Positions 1 to 7,200 of a stretch of DNA of 25,225 bases are shown piece after piece. Positions within the stretch are counted from its first letter, which is position 1. Each line of letters starts with the position of its first letter. Below the pieces are notes generated by a model. It saw nothing but the letters and a program-made list of their open reading frames with translations, was not told where the DNA came from and ran no database searches. The DNA is from an uncultured Lachnospiraceae bacterium (lineage in GTDB: Bacteria > Bacillota > Clostridia > Lachnospirales > Lachnospiraceae), in contig CANRJU010000005.1 in the NCBI GenBank assembly GCA_947631075.1, forward strand, positions 1-25,225, written 5' to 3'. The position numbers were made by a program, and so were the translations under genes.

Positions 1-256
1 CTTTTCCCATAAAAGCATGAACAATATTAGTATCAGCGTTCACTGCAGTTATTCTGGTCAGTTCTTCCATCTTAACGCCAAGGTAATCTGCAATGGCTTT
101 GAGTTCAACAGCGTTAATCATACGTGTGCCATTAAGCATCTTGTTTACAGTCTGCTTGTTTGTCCCAAGCGCCTCCGCAAGATCGGTCTGTTTTTTATTC
201 TGTTTTTTTAGCAGCGCAAGTATATTACTTGCAATCATTGTATTCATGTCAACCAT
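1..256 (-). CDS. XRE-family helix-turn-helix regulator (C-terminus outside window)
   Basis: The minus strand encodes at least 85 residues starting MVDMNTMIASNILALLKK and running off the left edge. The segment KKQTDLAEALGTNKQTVNKM is a classic XRE/Cro-type helix-turn-helix: a helix, LAEALG turn, then recognition helix NKQTVNKMLNG. It is followed by the usual LKAIADYLGV helix. The start at 256 is supported by AAGGAGG at about 265-271 and by a near-consensus promoter further upstream. The protein is probably a DNA-binding repressor. The inverted and direct repeats at 350-430, just upstream of its promoter, are possible operators. The part after residue 85 is not visible, so any second domain is unknown. 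Confidence 0.85.
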   Translation of the reverse strand, partial: MVDMNTMIASNILALLKKQNKKQTDLAEALGTNKQTVNKMLNGTRMINAVELKAIADYLGVKMEELTRITAVNADTNIVHAFMGK

Positions 257-301
257 TGCTCTTGCCTCCTTCTTTGATAAGGATCCCTCTTTCTCACTTG
301 T

Positions 302-330
302 AGTATACATCATGAGATTACCGCAGTCAA
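302..330 (-). promoter_or_regulatory. Sigma-A-type promoter of the XRE regulator
   Basis: On the minus strand, TTGACT (330-325) and TATACT (307-302) are separated by exactly 17 bp. Transcription would start near 295 and run into the AAGGAGG site and the start codon at 256. Confidence 0.7.
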
Positions 331-349
331 CATATTCTTTACTATTTTT

Positions 350-430
350 CGATTTTGTGCTCGTCAAGTAACCATTATGGTTACTTTCAAAACCTTTTTT
401 TCTTTTTTCATTTCGCGATTTTGCACTCGT
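350..430. promoter_or_regulatory. Repeated motifs and palindrome upstream of the XRE gene (candidate operators)
   Basis: Two 15-bp near-identical direct repeats, CGATTTTGTGCTCGT (350-364) and CGATTTTGCACTCGT (416-430), lie 66 bp apart. Between them is the palindrome GTAACCATTATGGTTAC (368-384; 7-bp arms around TTA). The stretch 271-458 holds no gene. Position just upstream of the promoter suggests regulator binding, by the XRE protein or another; this is inference. Confidence 0.4.
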
Positions 431-458
431 GCCCCGCCCTCCGTCATATTTCAATTAT

Positions 459-1595
459 TTAATCTAAATAATCAATATACGGTTTCAACGCTGCCTCTGC
501 TCTCTTTAACTGTTTGGGTATTTGCACAGCTTGTTTTAGTATCGTACCATATTTGTCAATAAAAGCAGAAAAATTGGGTGCATTCAAAGAGAGAAAACCA
601 TTCCCAAATGCGGACGTCAATTCAAATTTTTTAGGAGCATCCACTCCCGGAAAGCGCAAGACAAGGTAGTGGCCGTCCAATTTTTCCAGAGTACCAGCCC
701 CAAACGAATTGTGCGTAACTGTCGCACCACTCCGAACCAAAGATTCAGCTTCAATAATACCCTCCTGTAACAGCATCATATTTTCCTCCGCAACAGCAAG
801 CTGACCGGCCAGTTCAACCGCTTTATTTCTTCGTTGCTGATACAGCCGCCGATCTTCTGAGGAAATATTTTTAATCTCAACGCCGGTATACAGACCATAG
901 GTCCGAGCACAATAAATAATGTCAAACACCAGAATATGCAACTGTTTATCTGGATTCATTTCCGTTTCATGATCTTCAAACCGGCTCTGATGAATTGCAA
1001 GCAAGGCCGAATTTTTTCGAATTTCATCAATAAGGGCATCACAAAAGCGATAATAAACATCCAACCGGAAATTCGCATAGGTTCCCCATTCTTCGTAAAA
1101 CTCAACAGCGTTCGCTAAATACCGTGCCTCTGTGGTTTTGCACATATAGTTATTATCCGGATCATAAAACCAAAGATAAGCCATTGCGGAACGCTGATCG
1201 TTCTTATACAAATGACTGGATGGATAGTGTTTTTCAAGCAGCTTATCACAGGACGAAAGAAATGCTGTGATTTTCTGCTGTCTGACAACCAAATCTCCTC
1301 CGTCATCCGCATAAAGCTGACGAAACATCTCTCGAATGGTTTCAGCTTCACCATCTTTCTCGGCCATAACAACAAGGCCGCTAAACGGCTGCATATAATT
1401 GTCTATCGCAATACTCGTCGCCTTACAAGCCTTCTTCAGCATGGATGAAAAATCAGGTGCGTTTATATCAAACACGTTCTGAAAGTCATGAACAGCGAAC
1501 CACTTGTAGTTTTCATCTGCTCCATCTGGCTCGTTGATTTTCTCAAATCGGGATATATAATTTTCAAAAATGAGATTCAAATTTTTTATATTCAT
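459..1595 (-). CDS. Hypothetical protein, 378 aa, with a C-terminal Tudor-like segment
   Basis: I do not recognise a named family for the whole protein. It has no signal peptide or membrane segment. The first ~270 residues look alpha-helical and charged, with Trp/Tyr-rich stretches such as AYLWFYDPDNNYMC. Around residues 290-325 the motif SGATVTHNSFGAGTLEKLDG resembles the small Tudor-like fold at the C-terminus of PcrA/UvrD helicases (V-x-H-x-x-F-G-x-G-x-V/L), which binds partners such as RNA polymerase. This is a motif resemblance only. The start at 1595 is preceded by GGAGGATGAC, and the ATG overlaps a stop codon in another frame (ATGA, 1595-1592), suggesting coupling to whatever is read upstream. 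It likely shares a transcript with the gene at 1665-2261. Confidence 0.75.
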   Translation of the reverse strand: MNIKNLNLIFENYISRFEKINEPDGADENYKWFAVHDFQNVFDINAPDFSSMLKKACKATSIAIDNYMQPFSGLVVMAEKDGEAETIREMFRQLYADDGGDLVVRQQKITAFLSSCDKLLEKHYPSSHLYKNDQRSAMAYLWFYDPDNNYMCKTTEARYLANAVEFYEEWGTYANFRLDVYYRFCDALIDEIRKNSALLAIHQSRFEDHETEMNPDKQLHILVFDIIYCARTYGLYTGVEIKNISSEDRRLYQQRRNKAVELAGQLAVAEENMMLLQEGIIEAESLVRSGATVTHNSFGAGTLEKLDGHYLVLRFPGVDAPKKFELTSAFGNGFLSLNAPNFSAFIDKYGTILKQAVQIPKQLKRAEAALKPYIDYLD

Positions 1596-1690
1596 TTGTC
1601 ATCCTCCAGCAATTCTGCAAACAAATCTTCTGTAGATTCCGTGAATTCAATTCCGCCGCCATTATCAAGCTCCGCAAACTCTGTTATATG
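1592..1690 (-). other. Open reading stretch that looks like a frameshifted C-terminal tail of the upstream gene
   Basis: Read in the frame one base downstream of the gene at 1665-2261, the minus strand encodes ...ITEFAELDNGGGIEFTESTE followed by DLFAELLEDDK and a TGA that overlaps the next gene's ATG. The acidic composition and ATGA overlap look like a real C-terminus. The frame has no ATG of its own here and is closed upstream by a TAA near 1750, so it could only be translated after a frameshift or in an undamaged homologue. Confidence 0.4.
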
Positions 1691-2261
1691 CCATCTCCGT
1701 ATATTCCGGGCTGCGTAGCCAGAATTTATAGGTATAATTGTTCCGGTCCGTTACCATCAAAATGTGATATGAATAGGAAGTTCCCTTTCGGATTTTAACC
1801 ATAACGCCCATATCGACCTTCACGATATCCTCTCTTTTACAGGCATTGGCCCGCAAGAGATTCACGCCGTCTGTCCCCACAAGCCAGTGCTCTGTGACAA
1901 AAAAGGCGTTGTATTTCCGCTTGTTTGACACATCTGCATACACCGGATTTTCCACCTCTGCTTCAATCTCGTCAAGCTGCGCCGCAAGCGCCTCCTTCCC
2001 CAGCCCGTAATATTTTTTCAAATGCTTTCCCAGTTTGGCGTTCGCCAGACCGACCACATTCCTGTAAAAATGATAAATAATAAGCGCAACGAGAATCACA
2101 TATGCCAGATATCCGGCCTTCACTCCCCATCCAAGCTCCGGCACCGGAAGAATCCATACAAAAATCGCTCCGCCGCATAAAATATGCAGTACCATTAAAA
2201 ATATCAGATACCCCTTGGGCGTCCGGTTGAAATATTTATTGATGTTGGGATATTTTTTCAC
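1665..2261 (-). CDS. Two-TM membrane protein with a cytoplasmic PH-like domain
   Basis: The protein begins MKKYPNINKYF and has two hydrophobic helices in its first half (GYLIFLMVLHILCGGAIFVW and a second around AGYLAYVILVALIIYHFY). A soluble part follows, with FFVTEHWLVGTDGVNLL and IVKVDMGVMVKIRKG, beta-rich strands resembling bacterial PH-like domains of membrane-anchored proteins. The start is a GTG at 2261, chosen because AGGAGGG sits about 9 nt upstream; an ATG at 2282 adds seven residues but places that site inside the gene. The annotated frame stops at 1665, but see the shifted acidic tail next to it. Function unknown. Confidence 0.7.
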   Translation of the reverse strand: MKKYPNINKYFNRTPKGYLIFLMVLHILCGGAIFVWILPVPELGWGVKAGYLAYVILVALIIYHFYRNVVGLANAKLGKHLKKYYGLGKEALAAQLDEIEAEVENPVYADVSNKRKYNAFFVTEHWLVGTDGVNLLRANACKREDIVKVDMGVMVKIRKGTSYSYHILMVTDRNNYTYKFWLRSPEYTEMAYNRVCGA

Positions 2262-2349
2262 TCCCGTTTTCCCTCCTGGCATTTGTTTTTAGCTAGACAA
2301 ATAATCCGCGTTCCGCACTGTTTCCCGATAACGGCCATGAGCCCTTCTT

Positions 2350-2751
2350 TTATTTTCCTCGTGCCATTGAAAACAGCGCATCTTGCAAAAGTTTAGAAAA
2401 GTTAATGTTGTTCTTTTCGGCAAAGGCATTTAACCATGCAGGGATAGTGAGATTTTTTCTCACAGCTCTTTCACCATACTTTTCCTCATAAGAATCAATA
2501 TCCAGTAATAGCATATTGACAATACAGCCGTCCTCTGCCATTATTTCAGAATATTCTGATGCACTCGGTATTTGCTCCCCATCTTCAAGTTCTCCCAAAA
2601 TCCAACCGCACGCCGCGTCCATGCCCATTTCAATGGCCTGTTCCAAGTCCTTGCCCTCCGTTACACACCCCGGAAGATCTGGAAACTCTACCACATAGCC
2701 GCCGCTCTTGTCTGTAAAAGGCTTAAATATAGCAGGATAAATCAGTTTCAT
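2350..2751 (-). CDS. hicB: HicB-family antitoxin-like protein (orphan, no HicA seen)
   Basis: The 133-aa protein has the HicB N-terminal partial RNase H-like fold (AIFKPFTDKSGGYVVEFPDL, then PGCVTEGKDLEQAIEMGMDA) and a C-terminal ribbon-helix-helix DNA-binding end (RKNLTIPAWLNAFAEKNNIN). In a normal module HicB neutralises a small HicA mRNA interferase and represses the operon. No HicA-sized reading frame lies on either side on this strand: the leader region upstream is only ~70 bp to the promoter, and the next gene downstream is unrelated. The start at 2751 has GGAGGTG 5-10 nt upstream. It could act as a stand-alone autoregulator or serve a HicA elsewhere. Confidence 0.85.
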   Translation of the reverse strand: MKLIYPAIFKPFTDKSGGYVVEFPDLPGCVTEGKDLEQAIEMGMDAACGWILGELEDGEQIPSASEYSEIMAEDGCIVNMLLLDIDSYEEKYGERAVRKNLTIPAWLNAFAEKNNINFSKLLQDALFSMARGK

Positions 2752-2797
2752 TATTTTTCACCTCCATCAAATAGGCTTTAAAAACCTGCTTAATTTT

Positions 2798-2826
2798 ACT
2801 TTAATGCGTATTATGCGTATTGTCAA
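2798..2826 (-). promoter_or_regulatory. hicB promoter whose spacer is a tandem 8-bp repeat
   Basis: On the minus strand TTGACA (2826-2821) and TAAAGT (2803-2798) are 17 bp apart. The spacer consists entirely of two copies of ATACGCAT (plus-strand ATGCGTAT at 2804-2811 and 2813-2820) separated by one base. Such a repeat between the boxes is a likely HicB operator for autorepression. Confidence 0.65.
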
Positions 2827-2885
2827 CAAAAATATATGCCACATATATTTTTCTGTTCAAATTCCGAGAATACTCCGCAAACTAC

Positions 2886-2914
2886 TTGATAACGCAAACC
2901 AAATTATATATAAT
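2886..2914 (+). promoter_or_regulatory. Sigma-A promoter of the fic gene
   Basis: TTGATA (2886-2891) and TATAAT (2909-2914) are 17 bp apart. The transcript would begin near 2921 and reach the GGAGGTG site just before the fic start at 2967. It is divergent from the hicB promoter. Confidence 0.7.
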
Positions 2915-2966
2915 ATTTCCATAAAAATCATGCTCGCAATTATTCTTCTAGTGGAGGTGACCGCTG

Positions 2967-3728
2967 ATGAGTGAATACAGACCGCCTTTCCATATGACAG
3001 ATAAAATGACGTCCTTAATCACAGAGATCGGTGAACAGGTCGGTCGAATTACGGTTTTGCGCGAGGGGACAATCAGTCCGCATCTGCGACGCGAAAACCG
3101 CATCCGCACCATTCACTCCTCTCTTGCGATTGAGCATAACACCCTGACGCTGGAGCAGGTAACGGCAATTTTAGATGGCAAGCGCGTTCTCGGCAATCCA
3201 AATGAAATCAGAGAAGTGCGGAATGCCTATGAAGCATATGAATTGATGCTGCAATTAGATCCCTCGTCTGTGGATGATCTTTTGAAGGCCCACAAGCTCA
3301 TGATGAGCGGTCTTGTGCCGGAAAATGGGCGCTTTCGCTCCGGCGGTGTTGGCGTATTTGATGGAGAAGTTTTGATTCACATGGCGCCTCCGGCTACCTT
3401 TGTTCCAGAGCATATCCACAACCTTTTTGCCTGGTATCAAAAGTCCGAGCTCCACCCACTGATTAAAAGCGCTATTTTCCATTATGAATTTGAATTTATC
3501 CACCCTTTCGCGGATGGAAATGGCCGTATGGGACGGATGTGGCATAGTCTTTTGCTTGGCAAATGGAAAGAACTGTTCTTCTGGCTTCCGATTGAGGAAC
3601 TGATTCAATCTCGTCAAAAAGAATATTATGATGCCCTCAGCGCCGCTAACAAGCAGGCGGACAGCGCCAAGTTCGTGGAACTGATGCTTGAAATAATTAG
3701 GGATAGTCTAAAAGATATAACCATTTAA
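2967..3728 (+). CDS. Fic-domain protein (predicted AMP-transferase)
   Basis: The 253-aa protein carries the full Fic active-site motif HPFADGNGRMGR at residues 179-190, including the catalytic His and the phosphate-binding GNGR. Fic enzymes usually transfer AMP from ATP to a hydroxyl side chain. Near the N-terminus SSLAIEHNTL (51-60) matches the place of the autoinhibitory helix motif (S/T-xxx-E-G/N); here the residue after Glu is His. The protein ends soon after the Fic core and lacks the C-terminal winged helix of many ~340-aa relatives. Start: ATG after GGAGGTG. The macro-domain gene follows 131 bp downstream on the same strand. Confidence 0.9.
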   Translation: MSEYRPPFHMTDKMTSLITEIGEQVGRITVLREGTISPHLRRENRIRTIHSSLAIEHNTLTLEQVTAILDGKRVLGNPNEIREVRNAYEAYELMLQLDPSSVDDLLKAHKLMMSGLVPENGRFRSGGVGVFDGEVLIHMAPPATFVPEHIHNLFAWYQKSELHPLIKSAIFHYEFEFIHPFADGNGRMGRMWHSLLLGKWKELFFWLPIEELIQSRQKEYYDALSAANKQADSAKFVELMLEIIRDSLKDITI

Positions 3729-3859
3729 ACGCACCATTCCGGACAAGCCTAACAGCAAGAATCAGAAATATAGAAAATGCAGGCACTAATCCAGATAAGA
3801 GCATATTGACAGAAAAGTAGAAAATATTAAACAAAAAATGTAGAAATGAGGTGACCACC

Positions 3860-4861
3860 ATGTCTTTTACCATTATCCGACAGGATATAACGCAAATGAA
3901 AGTAGACGCCATTGTCAATGCCGCCAACACGGGGCTGTTTATGGGAGGCGGCGTCTGCGGGGCAATTTTTAACGCTGCCGGTCCCGAAAAAATGCAGGCA
4001 GCCTGCAACGCCCTCTCCCCGATCCGGACAGGCGAGGCCGTTATCACGCCCGGATTTAATCTCCCTGCCAAGTTCGTCATCCACACCGCGGGCCCCATGT
4101 ACCGGCTTAAAGAATCCGAGCAATGCGCCAAACTGCTCCGGTCCTCCTACACGGAATCGCTCAATCTGGCGCTGAAAAACAAGTGCGAAAGCATCGCCTT
4201 TCCGCTTATTTCCAGCGGCATCTACGGCTATCCGGCAGATGACGCGCTTCAGATCGCCACCGTCGCCATCAAAGATTTTCTCACTCATAATGACATGGAT
4301 GTGTACCTGGTGATTTTTGACCGAAAGACATTTGCCGTCAGCGAGGAACTGCTCGAATCGGTAGAAAGCTATATTGACAATCATTATGCCGACTCTCACT
4401 ATATTTCCCGCCGGACCTTTACGGACGTGGAATATGAGATGCTTGAGGAGCCCAAGGCAGAAATGCTTGCGTCGGCGCCGACGATGTCTTCTCCTGCATT
4501 AGACAATCTTATAAAGGAACTGGACGAGCCGTTCAATACCGCGCTGCTCCGCCTGATTGATTCAAAAGGAAAAACAGATGTGGAAGTATATAAGCGCGCC
4601 AATATCGACAGAAAATTATTTTCCAAAATCCGGACAGGCAATGGCTATATGCCGGGAAAGCGGACGATACTGGCATTGGCGATCGCGCTGGAACTGTCCC
4701 TGGACGAAACGGACGATTTATTGGAACGGGCCGGGTATGCCTTGTCACACAGCCAGAAATTTGACGTCATTATAGAATTTTTCATTGTCAATGGCAAATA
4801 TGACATTTATGAAATCAATGAAATTCTGTTTAAATATGACCAGCCGCTGCTCGGCTCGTGA
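3860..4861 (+). CDS. Macro-domain protein with C-terminal helix-turn-helix-like region
   Basis: Residues ~1-170 form a macro domain: IRQDITQMKVDAIVNAANTG, the GGGV..AIFNAAG loop, VIHTAGP, and SSGIYGYPADDA are the ADP-ribose-binding signatures, in the order seen in O-acetyl-ADP-ribose deacetylases and ADP-ribosyl-hydrolases. The C-terminal ~115 residues (YKRANIDRKLFSKIRTGNGY, then LALAIALELSLDETDDLLER) resemble an XRE-like helical DNA-binding fold. Start at 3860 is chosen over an in-frame GTG at 3851 because GAGGTG (3849-3854) is then a proper ribosome binding site. The substrate is unknown; possibilities are ADP-ribosylated protein or nucleic acid, or regulation through an ADP-ribose ligand. 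Confidence 0.88.
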   Translation: MSFTIIRQDITQMKVDAIVNAANTGLFMGGGVCGAIFNAAGPEKMQAACNALSPIRTGEAVITPGFNLPAKFVIHTAGPMYRLKESEQCAKLLRSSYTESLNLALKNKCESIAFPLISSGIYGYPADDALQIATVAIKDFLTHNDMDVYLVIFDRKTFAVSEELLESVESYIDNHYADSHYISRRTFTDVEYEMLEEPKAEMLASAPTMSSPALDNLIKELDEPFNTALLRLIDSKGKTDVEVYKRANIDRKLFSKIRTGNGYMPGKRTILALAIALELSLDETDDLLERAGYALSHSQKFDVIIEFFIVNGKYDIYEINEILFKYDQPLLGS

Positions 4862-4866
4862 TGTGC

Positions 4867-4882
4867 GAAATCAGAAAACGCC
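4867..4882 (+). repeat. 16-bp direct repeat, copy 1 (after the macro gene)
   Basis: GAAATCAGAAAACGCC directly follows the macro gene stop and recurs exactly at 5594-5609 in the 3' part of the VWA gene. ACGCCC (4878-4883) can also pair with GGGCGT (4892-4897) as a small hairpin. Confidence 0.6.
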
Positions 4883-4907
4883 CATGAAACAGGGCGTGAA
4901 AATACTT

Positions 4908-4924
4908 GTCGCTTTTAAAGCGAC
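4908..4924. promoter_or_regulatory. Near-perfect palindrome upstream of the VWA gene
   Basis: GTCGCTTTTAAAGCGAC has 8-bp arms around one central base. It lies 58 bp before the VWA start, so it could be an operator. No T-run follows, so a terminator is less likely. Confidence 0.35.
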
Positions 4925-4981
4925 CAACTGAATATCCTTCTGCTGTATTCTATAAAAAAATACAACAGGAGGTATTCGGAT

Positions 4982-5683
4982 ATGAACAAAAATTTAACAG
5001 AGTTAGTATTTATCTTGGACAAAAGCGGCTCGATGAGCGGGTTGGAGGACGACACCATCGGAGGGTACAATTCCATGCTGGAAAAGCAGCGGCAGACGCC
5101 CGGTGAGTGCAGAATTACCACCGTGCTTTTTGATAATCGCTATGAGCTGCTCCACGACCGCATCGATCTGCGGGCAATTCAGCCCATCACCCGAAATGAA
5201 TATTTTGTGGGCGGTTCCACGGCCTTGTTGGACGCAATCGGAAAGACCATTCACAAAATAGCAGCTGTCCAAAAAAATACTGCCAAGGATTATCGGGCAA
5301 AAAAGGTGATGTTTGTCATCATCACGGACGGCGCGGAAAATTCCAGCAGAGAATATTCCGCAAAAAAGATAAAATCTATAATTCAGCACGAGAAGAAAAA
5401 ATACGGTTGGGAATTTATTTTCCTCGGCGCCAATATCGACGCGGTGGAAACGGCAGAACAATTTGGCATCGATGAAAATCGGGCCGCGAATTATATACCG
5501 GACAGCGAAGGCACGGAGCTCAATTTCCGCATGATGAGCGAAGCGGCCACCTCCTTCCGCGCCTGCGGCGCTGTCCCGGACGCCTGCCTGGATGAAATCA
5601 GAAAACGCCGTAGGTCCTCATTCCAAGCGCACCTGCAATCACCCAATAGCACAGCGCCAGCCCGCCGAGCACAAGACCAATGA
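4982..5683 (+). CDS. VWA-domain protein with a probably aberrant C-terminus
   Basis: The protein opens with ELVFILDKSGSMSG, the metal-ion-dependent adhesion site (DxSxS) of von Willebrand A domains. Further signatures are GGSTALLDAIG (conserved Thr), VMFVIITDGAENSS (TDG) and GWEFIFLGANIDAVETAEQF. It is a small cytoplasmic VWA of a type common in Clostridia, probably a metal-dependent protein-binding module of unknown partner. The start has AGGAGG about 10 nt upstream. After residue ~204 the sequence becomes basic and low in hydrophobics (RKRRRSSFQAHLQSPNS) and runs antisense over the end of the next gene, so the native end may have been lost. A 16-bp direct repeat sits exactly at that point. 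Confidence 0.85.
   Translation: MNKNLTELVFILDKSGSMSGLEDDTIGGYNSMLEKQRQTPGECRITTVLFDNRYELLHDRIDLRAIQPITRNEYFVGGSTALLDAIGKTIHKIAAVQKNTAKDYRAKKVMFVIITDGAENSSREYSAKKIKSIIQHEKKKYGWEFIFLGANIDAVETAEQFGIDENRAANYIPDSEGTELNFRMMSEAATSFRACGAVPDACLDEIRKRRRSSFQAHLQSPNSTAPARRAQDQ
5594..5609 (+). repeat. 16-bp direct repeat, copy 2 (end of the VWA gene)
   Basis: This exact copy of GAAATCAGAAAACGCC (also at 4867-4882) marks the place where the VWA reading frame leaves its family-like sequence and enters the antisense of the neighbouring gene. Confidence 0.6.
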
Positions 5684-6122
5684 TACCGCAGACCAGACCG
5701 GCTGTCGTCATGTTGTTTCCCCTTCCCTGGTTTCTCTCACGAACAGCCAGGATAATCGCCGCAATACCACATCCGATTGGTATAATCGAAGTACAGCAGC
5801 ATACAATAGACGCAATACCCAAAATCAGGCTGACAATGGACGCCGTGGTGGAACCCACCTCCTCCACCTGCGTCACAGAATGTTCCATACTGTTGTAATC
5901 CACCGGACCGCTGTATGTATTCTCACTTCCCGCAGCGCTGTCTCCCGTGCTGCTGTAATCCACTGGACCGCTGTAATCGCCGGAAGTCTCCGCGCTCTCC
6001 GGCTCTCCGGCAGCCGGAGCTTCATTCACATCCTCCGGCTGTGCCGGCTGCAGCTCCTGTCCACAGGACTTGCAGTATTTTGCCTCGTCCAGATTCTCTG
6101 CTCCGCAATTTTTACAGATCAT
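5598..6122 (-). CDS. Zinc-ribbon plus DUF4190-type membrane protein
   Basis: The 174-aa protein starts MICKNCGAENLDEAKYC and KSCGQEL, a four-cysteine zinc ribbon (C-x2-C, C-x2-C). An acidic, Ser/Pro-rich linker follows with a repeated element (YSGPVDYSS and YSGPVDYNS). The C-terminal half has two hydrophobic helices (IVSLILGIASIVCCCTSIIP and TTAGLVCGIIGLVLGGLALC) separated by a short basic loop, the arrangement of DUF4190 proteins. It is likely membrane-anchored with the ribbon in the cytoplasm. AAGGAAGG precedes the start. It is the third gene of a minus-strand run with lgt and another DUF4190 gene. Its 3' end overlaps the VWA gene end tail-to-tail by 86 bp. Confidence 0.85.
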   Translation of the reverse strand: MICKNCGAENLDEAKYCKSCGQELQPAQPEDVNEAPAAGEPESAETSGDYSGPVDYSSTGDSAAGSENTYSGPVDYNSMEHSVTQVEEVGSTTASIVSLILGIASIVCCCTSIIPIGCGIAAIILAVRERNQGRGNNMTTAGLVCGIIGLVLGGLALCYWVIAGALGMRTYGVF

Positions 6123-6160
6123 ATTTTATATCCTTCCTTTCAAAACGCAGACGACATCGC

Positions 6161-6243
6161 CTGCTTATTTATTACAATTACTTATTTATTGCCGTTGCTT
6201 ATTTTATTGCGATTTCTTTTTATTGCAATTGATATTTTATTGC
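6161..6243 (-). repeat. Degenerate tandem repeat, about five 15-18-bp units
   Basis: On the minus strand the region reads as consecutive units beginning GCAATAAA (one GTAATAAA): GCAATAAAATATCAATT, GCAATAAAAAGAAATC, GCAATAAAATAAGCAACG, GCAATAAATAAGTAATT and a shorter fifth. The lgt stop codon lies in the first unit. Function is unknown; it may have grown by slippage. Confidence 0.6.
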
Positions 6244-7052
6244 AGTCGCTTATTTGCGATTGCTATTTTTATAGCAATATCCCGCCGTTTTATTATAATA
6301 AAAATTCCAACAACAATCAACACCAAGCTGATCCACTGGGACGTGGAAATGCCAAAAAGCGCCCCTCTCTCCGCGTCGCCGCGCAGAAACTCCAGACCGA
6401 ATCTCGCCGTTCCGTAAAAAATCCCGTACCAGCCGATCATGCCCGTGGAATAGGGCTTTTTCTTTTGATACGCAAACAGAAACGTCGCCAACAGCAGGTT
6501 CAGCACGCACTCCAAAAGCTGCACCGGAAACAGCGGGACGCCGTTCGGCGCGCCTCCCAATGCCTGCCTGAACACCACATACCCCGGCCCCTCATAGGGA
6601 ATCCCATAGCAGCAGCCCGCCATAAAGCAGCCGATCCGCCCAAAGGCGTGAACCACGGGAACGACCGGTATCAGATTGAGCGCCAGCGCCGGAAAATATC
6701 CTCCCAGAAACCGCGCGTAAAGCCACAGCATCAGCACCGCTCCCGCCAGTCCCCCATAGAATACAAATCCGTAGGAAATCAGACGCCGGATGCCGTCTCC
6801 CCCTGCCCGGATCTGCTCCCAGTTGGCCAAAATCGACGGAAAATTCAGTATCAGGTAAAGCAGCTTTCCGCCGAGGACAACTCCCGCCAGGCAAAAACCC
6901 ATAGCCGCCGTCAGCTCGAACCGGTCGTGGCTCGCGGCATATACCGGCTGCAACCGGCAGACCGCCAGAACTCCCGCCAGAACGGCTCCCGTCATAATAC
7001 AGATTCCATACATCGGAAGCGCTCTCCCGAAAATCTCAATCACCGGGTACAT
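6237..7052 (-). CDS. lgt: Prolipoprotein diacylglyceryl transferase
   Basis: The 271-aa membrane protein has the Lgt architecture of about seven hydrophobic helices. Signatures in order are MYPVIEIFGRALPMYGICIM at the N-terminus, SYGFVFYGGLAGAVL, HAFGRIGCFMAGCCYG (the H-x3-GRxGC-x3-GCCYG core of Clostridial Lgts) and FGLEFLRGD near the C-terminus, containing the conserved Glu and Arg. The enzyme transfers diacylglyceryl from phosphatidylglycerol to the lipobox cysteine of prelipoproteins. The start at 7052 (GAGGC upstream) is preferred to an in-frame ATG at 7127, which would add a non-homologous, Cys/Gly-rich 25-residue stretch. The last residues (IAIKIAIANKRLQ) run into a repeat tract. Confidence 0.9.
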   Translation of the reverse strand: MYPVIEIFGRALPMYGICIMTGAVLAGVLAVCRLQPVYAASHDRFELTAAMGFCLAGVVLGGKLLYLILNFPSILANWEQIRAGGDGIRRLISYGFVFYGGLAGAVLMLWLYARFLGGYFPALALNLIPVVPVVHAFGRIGCFMAGCCYGIPYEGPGYVVFRQALGGAPNGVPLFPVQLLECVLNLLLATFLFAYQKKKPYSTGMIGWYGIFYGTARFGLEFLRGDAERGALFGISTSQWISLVLIVVGIFIIIKRRDIAIKIAIANKRLQ

Positions 7053-7200
7053 ATAAGCCTCATTTCTGTCCGGGCTCCCAGACCTTGCAGCATGGCCGGA
7101 ACACCCACACAACAAATGAGCTGCCAAATGTCGTCATCCGGCAGCCCATCCACAATTTCATTTCATTCTGCTCATGCAATATACATTGCGCCGCATGTCA

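Noticed and set aside
3827..4399. Minus-strand frames across the macro-domain gene
   Set aside because: They mirror the macro-domain coding sequence and have no family-like motifs.
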